A stretch of DNA of 63,007 nt. It comes from Pseudomonadota bacterium (GTDB lineage: Bacteria > Pseudomonadota > Alphaproteobacteria > Sphingomonadales > Sphingomonadaceae). The position numbers were made by a program, and so were the translations under genes. Below are positions 17,214 to 24,510 of the stretch, one piece after another. The notes beneath the pieces were generated by a model, which worked only from the letters and a program-made list of their open reading frames with translations, did no database searches and was not told the DNA's origin. How positions within the stretch are numbered: position 1 is the stretch's first letter; each line of letters begins with the position of its first letter. The DNA lies in NCBI GenBank assembly GCA_023387085.1, contig JAEWIL010000205.1, positions 1-63,007 on the forward strand, in the 5' to 3' direction.

Positions 17214-17828
17214 ATGGCCGACGCTGGCAGGATCGAGACGATCGATCAACTTTGCTTGTTCACCAAGGTCGGCACGATTGCCGGTAGCCAGAATTGGTCG
17301 GAAACGACCTTTCGTTCGACCACGACGTCGAATGGCGGCGGCAATTTCTCTCCGGCATCGACGAGTACGACCACGTCTTCGAGCACGGCCGAGCAATTGC
17401 GTCTGTTCGCGCGTAGCGACAACGGCGACGAGTTCGAAGCGAAGTTTAGTGAGCCGGGGTTCGGTGTTCGTGAAGGGCACCGCGTGTCGATCGTTTATGC
17501 GGGAAGTCAGGCGGAGCAGTCCGGCTATGCGATGGCGCTGGCCAATCATAGCACGAGCCAGAGCAAGGTGTTCGCTGAACGGTCCCGGCTGATCGTCGAC
17601 GGTGTGGGACAGGTGCGAGGTTGTCTTCTACTGATAAGCCCGATTTTCATTCTGATCTTTCTGGCGTCGTTCCTCGGCGCATTGGCGCTCATACCTGCCG
17701 CAATCCCTGTGATCTGGGTCGTGCAGAAAGCTCGGAAAAGCCATGCCCTGGCCAAGAGAATCACGGCGGCTGTCACGGAAGAACTCCAGAAGGCGATCGA
17801 GGTTGAGCGCAACCGGGCCGGGGTCTGA
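17214..17828 (+). CDS. Membrane protein of unknown function
   Basis: About 204 residues, not assignable to a named family. The N-terminal half holds a Ser/Thr-rich segment (residues ~30-60), then a beta-rich stretch LRLFARSDNGDEF ... GHRVSIVYAGSQ that resembles small domains of uncharacterised bacterial membrane proteins. Two adjacent hydrophobic helices occupy about residues 135-175, followed by a charged cytoplasmic tail. I start at ATG 17214, which has GAGGGG seven bases upstream; ATG 17208 leaves no spacing and ATG 17133 lacks a site. It is divergent from the kinase fusion across about 115 bp, so the two may be co-regulated. Confidence 0.7.
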   Translation: MADAGRIETIDQLCLFTKVGTIAGSQNWSETTFRSTTTSNGGGNFSPASTSTTTSSSTAEQLRLFARSDNGDEFEAKFSEPGFGVREGHRVSIVYAGSQAEQSGYAMALANHSTSQSKVFAERSRLIVDGVGQVRGCLLLISPIFILIFLASFLGALALIPAAIPVIWVVQKARKSHALAKRITAAVTEELQKAIEVERNRAGV

Positions 17829-17894
17829 GTCGCCAGCCGTTCCGGAAGCCTTGCATTTTAAACGCCGCCCGCCGACGATGGACGGGCATGGACC

Positions 17895-17903
17895 GGGGGG
17901 GGG
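17895..17903 (+). promoter_or_regulatory. G9 tract acting as ribosome binding site
   Basis: Nine consecutive G residues end eight bases before the ATG at 17912. They occupy the Shine-Dalgarno position, and no other SD-like sequence is present there. A homopolymer of this length can slip during replication and so vary SD spacing. A similar G7 tract stands before the gene at 61994. Confidence 0.5.
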
Positions 17904-17911
17904 ATCATGAT

Positions 17912-19255
17912 ATGCGCTTTGCCTCAGCTTTGATGTCGCTTGCCGCCTGCTCGTTGCAGGCGACCGTCTACGCCCAGAGCGCAGTGCCCGCGCCTTGGCC
18001 GCGCGAGGTGCAGGCGATCTATGACCAGCTCAAGCAGGATTGCCGCGCCGAAGGCGACAAGTTCGTTCCCGACCGCGCGGGCTTCGCGACCAAGGTCGAG
18101 GTGACGAACGACGGCAAGCCCGACTGGGTGATCGAATATAGCGCGACGCGCTGTACGACGTCGGGCTATTCGGCATGGTGCGGCACGGCGGGTTGCGTGA
18201 TCGGAATCCTCGGGTCCACCAGGAACGGCCTGCGCGAAATCTACAATAACAATGTCCGCGGCTGGGACGTCGTTCCGGTGGACGCAAAGCGCAAGGGATT
18301 GATGCTGCTGACCCATGGCAGCGTCTGCGGCGGATATGGCGCGGAGGTTTGCGGCCAAACGCTCGTCTGGAACGGGCAGAAATGGGTTAAAACCGGAATG
18401 CAGCGCAACGTCGATCCGGCCAGCATGAAAGGCGGCGAGGGTCCGGTGGAGGATATGAACGCCGTCCCGTTGCCGCCACGCACCGACCGTTGGCAGTTCG
18501 CCGGCAAGGGCGCGGGGGCGATCGCCGCGGTGACCGGCCACCCCGAATTCGGGGCGATCGGCATGCGGTGCCAGCCCGGCGGCGGCATCTATATGACCGT
18601 CGTGCCGAAGGCGGGCGTTCCGCTGCCCGCCGCCGGTCGACCGCTGCTCCTTTCGTTCCAAAGCTCGATGGAGGGTCGCGAGGGAACGCAGGCACTCGTA
18701 CAGGAACCGGGGAAGGGCGATTTCAGCGGCACTATCGACCCCGTCGTCGAAAGTCTGCTCAGCGGCCGCGACAGCGACCTGTCGCTGATCGCGAGCAGCG
18801 ACGGCGGCGACGAGTGGAAGGAATTGAGCTATGTTTCGCTCGGCGGATCGACCGCGGCAATTCGCTCGCTGATGCAGCAATGCGCCTCCGCCGCGGGGGC
18901 GGCGGCAACGACGCAGGCGACGGGGCAAAAGCCGGTTGCTCCGCTCGGCATCATGGCTGGCTATTATGTCCTCGAAACCGATCCCTGTTCGAAGCCGAGC
19001 TTCGAAGCGATCTATTATGACGGCAAGCGGCTGGGGCTGCTGCGCGGCGGCGGCGCGCCGGGCAGCCTCGACGAAAATTTCACGGGTGCGCTGGGCAAGG
19101 TCGAGAAGTCGCGCGGATCCTTCTTCCTTCCGAAGTGGGAAATGGAAGTGAAAGTGCTGTCCACCACGCGCATCCAGCTGACGATTCAGGACACTGAAGC
19201 GCCGCGTCGCTGGTGCCCCGCCGAGCAAATCCCGGCAAAGTGGCGGATGCGCTGA
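17912..19255 (+). CDS. Secreted protein of unknown function
   Basis: A 447-residue exported protein: signal peptide with hydrophobic core LMSLAACSLQATVYA and probable cleavage after YAQS. The N-terminal part (VEVTNDGKPDWVIEYSATRC ... CGTAGCVIGIL) resembles periplasmic proteins of unknown function that carry an FG-GAP-like calcium-loop pattern; eleven or so cysteines suggest disulphides. The middle has a domain with SSDGGDEWKELSYVSLGGS. I do not recognise a named family with confidence. ATG 17912 is chosen for its position after the G9 tract and for the signal peptide; ATG 17888 would add eight charged residues. Confidence 0.75.
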   Translation: MRFASALMSLAACSLQATVYAQSAVPAPWPREVQAIYDQLKQDCRAEGDKFVPDRAGFATKVEVTNDGKPDWVIEYSATRCTTSGYSAWCGTAGCVIGILGSTRNGLREIYNNNVRGWDVVPVDAKRKGLMLLTHGSVCGGYGAEVCGQTLVWNGQKWVKTGMQRNVDPASMKGGEGPVEDMNAVPLPPRTDRWQFAGKGAGAIAAVTGHPEFGAIGMRCQPGGGIYMTVVPKAGVPLPAAGRPLLLSFQSSMEGREGTQALVQEPGKGDFSGTIDPVVESLLSGRDSDLSLIASSDGGDEWKELSYVSLGGSTAAIRSLMQQCASAAGAAATTQATGQKPVAPLGIMAGYYVLETDPCSKPSFEAIYYDGKRLGLLRGGGAPGSLDENFTGALGKVEKSRGSFFLPKWEMEVKVLSTTRIQLTIQDTEAPRRWCPAEQIPAKWRMR

Positions 19256-19271
19256 GCCAGTCCCGGCCGCC

Positions 19272-19514
19272 TTAAGTTGACGGAGCGCGGTGGTCGAGTT
19301 CGACGCCGGTCACCGCCACCGCCTCGCGCAGCTTGGCGGCGATCAGCGCAGCCTGCGCCGGCGGCAGGTTGAGGGCATCGACCTCGATCCGCATGCGATC
19401 GCCGTCGACGCGCATTTCCGCCGCCACGGGCACGATGGCGCGCTGTGCGAAATGACCCATGACGCGCAGGAAGGACTGCGGCTCCGCGCTGGCGTCGATG
19501 CGAAAGCGATGCAT
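19272..19514 (-). CDS. Small ACT-like domain protein
   Basis: An 80-residue protein with the beta-alpha-beta-beta-alpha-beta pattern of a single ACT domain: FRIDAS, then helix PQSFLRVMGHFAQR, strands around VAAEMRVDGDRMRIEVDAL, helix AQAALIAAKLREA and final strand VTGVEL. It resembles the IlvM-type small subunits that bind branched-chain amino acids, but the match is by pattern only. The ATG directly follows the TGA of the leucine dehydrogenase gene (TGAATG), so the pair is almost certainly co-translated; a regulatory role on that enzyme or as a free amino-acid sensor is inference. Confidence 0.7.
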   Translation of the reverse strand: MHRFRIDASAEPQSFLRVMGHFAQRAIVPVAAEMRVDGDRMRIEVDALNLPPAQAALIAAKLREAVAVTGVELDHRAPST

Positions 19515-20567
19515 TCAGGCGGCGACCCGCGACGCGCCTGAAATAAGCCGCTCGGCCATGTCGTCGGCGACGTCGGCGGGCGAGCGTCCTTCGCGCGCGG
19601 CGCGCTCCATCACCGCCGCGACGCGGGGGGCGATTCCGGCGACGCGCTCTTCGACATCGCTGCGATCCTCGCCCAGATATTCGGCCGAGACCGAGATGAT
19701 CCCGCCCGCGTTCACGACATAATCGGGGGCATAGGCAATGCCGCGCGCCATCAGCAGCGGCGCAACCTCGACACTGGCAAGCTGGTTGTTCGCGGCGCCG
19801 CAGACGAGGCGCGCCTTGAGCTTGCGGGCCACGTCGCGGGTCAGTGCGCCGCCGAGGGCACAAGGCGCGAAGATGTCGGCCTCGACCTCGGCGATCTCGT
19901 CCGTCCCGACGATCCTGGCGTCAAGAATGTGGCCGAGCCGGTCGCGCCGTCCGGGCTCGGGGTCGGCGATCACCAGATTGGCTCCGGCGTCGGCAAGCCG
20001 GCGGCAGAGGTCGGCGCCGACATTCCCGGTGCCCTGCACCGCGACGGTCAGGCCGGCAAGGTCGCGGTCCAGCGTCAACGCGGCGGCGGCGCGCATCGAT
20101 TCGAAGACGCCTCGCGCGGTCCATGGCGAGGGGTCGCCGCCCGCGCGCTCGTCCGCCGAAGGGAGGCCGGCGACATGCCGCGTCATGCTCGCAACGCGTT
20201 GCATGTCGGCGACCGAGGTGCCGACGTCCTCGGCGGTCACATAGCGTCCGCCAAGTTCGTTCACCGCACGGCCGAACGCGGCGAACAGCGCGTCGCGGTC
20301 GAACTCGCCGGCGGGACGGCGCAGCACCGCCTTGGCCCCGCCAAAGGGCAGACCGGCGAGGGCATTCTTGTAGCTCATGCCCTCGGCAAGGCGCATCGCG
20401 TCGGCGACGGCTTCGTCGAGGCCGGGATAGGTCCAGAAGCGGCATCCACCGGCGCCCGGCCCGAGAGCGGTCGAATGGATCGCGATCACGCCGTCCAGAC
20501 CGCTTTCGACATCGTGCAGGCGCACGCATTCGACCGGGGGATGCAAACGGCTGGGACGGGTAACCAC
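19515..20567 (-). CDS. Leucine (Glu/Leu/Phe/Val) dehydrogenase
   Basis: NAD-dependent oxidative deamination of branched-chain amino acids to 2-oxo acids. The N-terminal domain carries GPGAGGCRFW (36-45), K67 in GMSYKNALAG and catalytic K79 in PFGGAKAV; the NAD-binding motif VQGTGNVG is near residues 170-180; the C-terminus has YAPDYVVNAGGII, all as in leucine dehydrogenases. I start at GTG 20565-20567, which has AAGGAGGAAA upstream and yields 350 residues, the usual size; the frame stays open to 20666 but without family sequence. Divergent from an Lrp regulator, it heads a two-gene operon with the ACT-like protein. Confidence 0.93.
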   Translation of the reverse strand: MVTRPSRLHPPVECVRLHDVESGLDGVIAIHSTALGPGAGGCRFWTYPGLDEAVADAMRLAEGMSYKNALAGLPFGGAKAVLRRPAGEFDRDALFAAFGRAVNELGGRYVTAEDVGTSVADMQRVASMTRHVAGLPSADERAGGDPSPWTARGVFESMRAAAALTLDRDLAGLTVAVQGTGNVGADLCRRLADAGANLVIADPEPGRRDRLGHILDARIVGTDEIAEVEADIFAPCALGGALTRDVARKLKARLVCGAANNQLASVEVAPLLMARGIAYAPDYVVNAGGIISVSAEYLGEDRSDVEERVAGIAPRVAAVMERAAREGRSPADVADDMAERLISGASRVAA

Positions 20568-20692
20568 GATATTTCCTCCTTCGGGCAATATCGCCTTGTC
20601 GCATCGGGGCGGCGGATAATCTTGTTCGCATTTTCGTTGCAGCGACGATTTTATGGATGATTTCACCTATTATTACGTGGTATCGGGTATAA

Positions 20693-21163
20693 ATGACCGA
20701 TCTTGATCCGTTCGAGGTGAAAATCCTCCGCGAGATGCAGCGTGACGCCAGCCTGACGACGGCGGAGATCGCCGATCGCGTCGGCCTGTCCGCCTCACCC
20801 TGCTGGCGGCGGATCGACCGGCTCGAGCGCGACGGTTTCATCCGCAAGCGCGTCGCGCTGATCGACCGGCGCAAAGTCGGGCTCAACGCCCATGTTTTCG
20901 CGCAGGTGAAGCTCAACGCGCACGGCCGGGCGAACCTCGACGAGTTCAGCGAGGCGATCCGCGGCTTTCCCGAAGTTCTCGACGCCTATGTCCTGATGGG
21001 GACCACCGATTTCATGTTGCGGATCGTCGCGAAGGACATCGACGCTTATGAGCGCTTCTTCTTCGACCGGCTGAGCAAGCTGCCGGGGGTACAGGAAATC
21101 AACTCGACGGTGGCCTTGTCGGAAATCAAATCGACCAACGAGCTTCCGCTCGGCGACGGCTGA
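20693..21163 (+). CDS. Lrp/AsnC-family transcriptional regulator
   Basis: A 156-residue Lrp-type regulator: N-terminal winged HTH (TTAEIADRVGLSASPCWRRI, residues about 22-42) and a C-terminal RAM domain ending in the strand pattern INSTVALSEIK. It binds an amino acid and controls amino-acid metabolism. It is divergent from the leucine dehydrogenase gene with about 125 bp of AT-rich DNA between the starts, so it most likely regulates that operon. Start ATG 20693 begins MTDLDPFEVKIL, standard for the family. Confidence 0.92.
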   Translation: MTDLDPFEVKILREMQRDASLTTAEIADRVGLSASPCWRRIDRLERDGFIRKRVALIDRRKVGLNAHVFAQVKLNAHGRANLDEFSEAIRGFPEVLDAYVLMGTTDFMLRIVAKDIDAYERFFFDRLSKLPGVQEINSTVALSEIKSTNELPLGDG

Positions 21164-21177
21164 CCGGCCGCTTGCCG

Positions 21178-21936
21178 TTATCCGTAGGCGCGGACGAAGA
21201 AAATTGCCGTCGTGACGCCGGTGACCAGCAGGGTCCACACGCGGACGACGCGATGCGAGAGCCTTTTCCCGATCACCGCGCCCAGCCAGCCGCCGACGAT
21301 CGAGCCGAGCAGCATCGGCAGGCACGCCCACCACCACACCATCGCGAAGCCGATGAACACGATGGCGGCCGCGAGATTCGCGACCGCCAGCATCATGGTC
21401 CGGATCGCAAACAGTTCGCGCGGGCGGATATTCGCGAGCAACCCGTAAAGGGCGGTTGTGATCAGGCCGACGCCGCCACCGAAATAGCCGCCATAGACGC
21501 CGAGCAATGCCTGGGCGGCGAGCAGGGTCGGGCGGCCGATCGTGACGCGCGCGTGCAGCCAGTCGGCGGCGCGCTGGCCGAAGATCATCACCACGAACGC
21601 GAAGAGCAGCAACCACGGGATGAGAATGTCGAACGTCGCGGTCGGCGTCAGGACGAGAAGCAGGCTGCCGACCAGCCCGAAGACGAAGGTGAGCGTCGAA
21701 AGCAGGCCAACCGAAATCCCGGCGACCGGACCGAGTTCGCTGCGATAGGCCCAAGCGCTCGTGCCGGCGCCGGGAAGCAGCGCGACGTTCGATGTGGCGT
21801 TCGCGATATTCGCCGGCAGCCCGAGCGCGATCAGTGCGGGCAGCGTCGCGAAGGTGCCGCCGCCGGCGAGCGCGTTCATCGCTCCGCCGAGCACGCCGGC
21901 GCCGGCGGCAACAAATATCGTCGATGGGTCGATCAT
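21178..21936 (-). CDS. TauE/SafE (TSUP) family permease
   Basis: A 252-residue inner-membrane protein with about eight TM helices. The two TSUP repeats are visible: GVLGGAMNALAGGGTFATLP near the N-terminus and LGVYGGYFGGGVGLITTAL near residue 155. Members export sulfite, sulfoacetate or other sulfur/organic anions; the substrate here is unknown. I start at ATG 21936 (MIDPSTIF); ATG 21954 would add six residues. It converges with the Lrp gene, with 14 bp between their ends. Confidence 0.85.
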   Translation of the reverse strand: MIDPSTIFVAAGAGVLGGAMNALAGGGTFATLPALIALGLPANIANATSNVALLPGAGTSAWAYRSELGPVAGISVGLLSTLTFVFGLVGSLLLVLTPTATFDILIPWLLLFAFVVMIFGQRAADWLHARVTIGRPTLLAAQALLGVYGGYFGGGVGLITTALYGLLANIRPRELFAIRTMMLAVANLAAAIVFIGFAMVWWWACLPMLLGSIVGGWLGAVIGKRLSHRVVRVWTLLVTGVTTAIFFVRAYG

Positions 21937-22328
21937 AGCGTTGCTCCAGCCCAAGCGGTCACCGATGGGCCGTGCCTTTCGCCGGGGCGCCGCCGCCGGT
22001 CAAGGGAGGACGCCGCCGCCGCCGGGGCCCCGGCCGCGTTCGCGGCCACAAGGTCTCGGGTTTCTTCACCGTCTCCGTCGGTCGCCGCAGCGTCCGGCGG
22101 ACAGGCAATTCCGACGTGCCGGATCCGCCGCAGCGGTGGCACAGACTAGTCAATAGAGCACAAGGAACGACAAGGAACACCGACGTGTAACGTCACAAAA
22201 TCACCTACAGTCTGCGCGCATCTTACCTGGCTGCTTCGCGCCGGGAATCGGACTTCGAAACTGGATCGGAACAGGTTGGAAGCAGCCGTTTCTGTGGCAA
22301 TTGCAAATGTCGGGTCTCGGCCATCCGC
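21937..22328. other. Gene-poor stretch, no gene recognised
   Basis: 392 bp separating the TSUP gene from the accessory cluster. The left half is very GC-rich with a perfect hairpin GGCCGCG-TT-CGCGGCC at 22032-22047; the right half contains the direct repeat ACAAGGAAC twice (around 22160-22177) and GACGT-GTA-ACGTC. Short open frames of about 70 codons exist on both strands, but none has family sequence or a ribosome site. It marks a boundary between core-like genes and the catabolic region. Confidence 0.4.
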
Positions 22329-23498
22329 TTATCGTGCGAGCCTGAGTGCGCCTGCCGCTGCCACCGCCCTGACAGTCGGATAGCCATTCACCGCCATTAG
22401 CAGGTCTGCTTCAGCAAGGATCGACCGGAGCACATGGGCTGCGCCTCTCGCCCCGCCTATAGCGAGGCCGTAGGCATAGGGGCGACCGACTCCCACGGCT
22501 TTGGCACCCAGAGCGAGCGCCTTGATCACGTCGCTGCCCGAACGGACACCGCTATCGAACAATACCGGCGTGTCGCCAGCCGCTTCCACAACGCCCGGGA
22601 GCATGTCGATGGCGGCGATTCCGCCATTTGCCTGGCGCCCGCCGTGGTTCGAGCAATAGATCGCATCTACGCCATGATCGATCGCCATCCGCGCGTCCTC
22701 GGGATGGCAGATCCCTTTGAGAACAATGGGCAAGCGGGTGACCGACTTGAACCAAGCGATATCGTGCCAGGTCAGCACCCGGCCGAAGGTTGTCGCCCAG
22801 GCCTGGACGGCGGCTGCGATGTCTTCTTCGGGCGGACGCGACAGCAGGGAGCGAAAAACCGGGTCTGAAAAATAATTCTCCAGCACCTTGCCGCGCAGCT
22901 GCGGAAAATTGGCCATGTTGAGGTCGCGGGGACGCCATCCGGTGACCCAGGTGTCAAGTGTGATGACCAGCGCCCTGTATCCCGCAGCTTCGGCGCGGCG
23001 GATCAGGCTCTCGGCCAATTCCGTATTTTTGGGCGTATATAGCTGGAAAAATCCCGGTGTCTCTCCCGCTGCCTTCGCAACCTCTTCGAGCGGGCTGTTC
23101 GAAAGGGTGGACGCGCAAAATGGCACGCCGGTCATGGCGGATGCCTCTGCCGCCGCGATGTCGCCGCGGCGATCCTGCGTCATTTCGCCGTTCACACCGA
23201 TCGGCGCCATGAAAATCGGGGATGGCAATTGCATGCCCAACAGGTCGATCGACAGGTCGCGGGTCGTACAGTCGACCAACATGCGCGGCACCATGCCCCA
23301 ATGATGAAAAGCACTGACGTTCGAGCGCTGGGTATGTTCGTCGCCGCACCCGCCCTGGACATAGTTTAGAATGGGGGGAGGCAGAGCATTTTCGGCACGT
23401 TTTTCAAGCGTTGCAAAGTCGACCGGATAATCGGGAAGCACTCCGCGCAGCCCATCCTGATAAATCTGCGTCTGGAGATCGCCAAAATGGCCCATCAT
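22329..23498 (-). CDS. FMN-dependent alpha-hydroxy-acid oxidase (lactate 2-monooxygenase-like)
   Basis: A 389-residue TIM-barrel flavoprotein that oxidises a 2-hydroxy acid. The active-site block SNHGGRQANG supplies the catalytic histidine, LKGIC the flavin-contacting lysine, and LFDSGVRSGSDVIKALALGA the FMN phosphate site. The N-terminal YVQGGCGDEHTQRSN and the 390-residue length resemble lactate 2-monooxygenase of mycobacteria more than lactate dehydrogenase LldD. Two ATGs stand in tandem after GGGAGAAGG. It is divergent from a TetR gene with 256 bp between the starts. In context it could oxidise a hydroxy-acid intermediate; that is inference. Confidence 0.85.
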   Translation of the reverse strand: MMGHFGDLQTQIYQDGLRGVLPDYPVDFATLEKRAENALPPPILNYVQGGCGDEHTQRSNVSAFHHWGMVPRMLVDCTTRDLSIDLLGMQLPSPIFMAPIGVNGEMTQDRRGDIAAAEASAMTGVPFCASTLSNSPLEEVAKAAGETPGFFQLYTPKNTELAESLIRRAEAAGYRALVITLDTWVTGWRPRDLNMANFPQLRGKVLENYFSDPVFRSLLSRPPEEDIAAAVQAWATTFGRVLTWHDIAWFKSVTRLPIVLKGICHPEDARMAIDHGVDAIYCSNHGGRQANGGIAAIDMLPGVVEAAGDTPVLFDSGVRSGSDVIKALALGAKAVGVGRPYAYGLAIGGARGAAHVLRSILAEADLLMAVNGYPTVRAVAAAGALRLAR

Positions 23499-23754
23499 TC
23501 CTTCTCCCTGTTGATCGGCGCACTCGCAGGCCCAGGCCTTTCGCCAATATTCTCGTCACGGCGGTTAGCCCCATGCAAAGGCGCGATTTTGCCGCACTCT
23601 TGCGGCAGCTGTCAGAATCTTACCAGAAGGATATAAAAACTACTAGAAAGTAGATATGTTTTGCGGCATAGATCTTCCGACGGGCAGCCTTCAGCAGAAT
23701 GGCGCCGCGCGGGGAGATTTTGGTGTTACTATCCGGCTGCCTTGGATCAATGCT

Positions 23755-24399
23755 ATGACGGTCGCCGTGCCCAGTGATTCCATGATCCGTCCACGCGCCT
23801 CCAGCGCATCTTTGAAGTCCGAGTTCGTCGCCTTCAAGGTCAACCGCATCGTCGAAGCGGCAAGCCACCTCTTTTACGAGCGCGGCTATAGCAGCTGTAC
23901 GCTCGACAATGTCGCGAGCGAGCTCAGCGTCACCAAGCCGTTCCTTTATTCCTATTTCCGGAACAAGGAAGCGATCCTCGCTGCCATCTGCGAAGTCGGG
24001 ATCAGCGAGGCGCTGGGGGTGCTGGAAAACGTCCTGGCGCATGAGCACGAGAGCCATCGCGCTCGCCTTGCCGAAGTGGTGCGCAAGGTTGGTCAGATCG
24101 TAATTGACCGACAGGAATATGTCGTCGTCTACCAACGCGAGATGAAGCATCTCAGCGCCGAGGACTATAAGCGGATCTTGCGCCTCCGGCACAGTTTCGA
24201 CCACCAGATCGGCGAAATGATCCGCGAGGGCGTCGCCAGTGGTGAGTTCCGGGAAGACATCGACCCGTTCATCGCGGTGTGGATCGGCGGTCTCATCAGC
24301 TGGATTCCGACCTGGTATTCTTCCAGTGGCCAGCGCTCCGCCGACGAAGTGATCGAATATCTCGTCCAGGCCGCGCTGCGGCTTGCCGGCGCCGAATAG
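23755..24399 (+). CDS. TetR-family transcriptional regulator
   Basis: About 214 residues with an N-terminal TetR HTH reading YSSCTLDNVASELSVTKPFL followed by the recognition-helix tail YSYFRNKEAI, and a variable all-helical ligand domain. The start is uncertain: ATG 23755 (MTVAVPSD) is preferred, while the frame is open from 23656 and ATG 23782 is also possible. It is divergent from the hydroxy-acid oxidase and directly upstream of the TonB receptor/MBL/P450 genes, so it probably represses one or both groups in response to a hydrophobic or CoA-linked ligand. Confidence 0.85.
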   Translation: MTVAVPSDSMIRPRASSASLKSEFVAFKVNRIVEAASHLFYERGYSSCTLDNVASELSVTKPFLYSYFRNKEAILAAICEVGISEALGVLENVLAHEHESHRARLAEVVRKVGQIVIDRQEYVVVYQREMKHLSAEDYKRILRLRHSFDHQIGEMIREGVASGEFREDIDPFIAVWIGGLISWIPTWYSSSGQRSADEVIEYLVQAALRLAGAE

Positions 24400-24510
24400 C
24401 AAGCAAGGATTAACGCAACACGAACGGGTTGGAAGCCTGAAAGATACGACCAGACGTAAAATTACTGACGGGTAGAAAATGATACACCCGGTAAATCAGG
24501 GAGAGGCACT

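Noticed and set aside
21972..22190. 72-codon plus-strand frame in the gap before the catabolic cluster
   Set aside because: Starts in a GC-rich low-complexity run (poly-Arg/Pro), lacks a ribosome site and has no recognisable domain.
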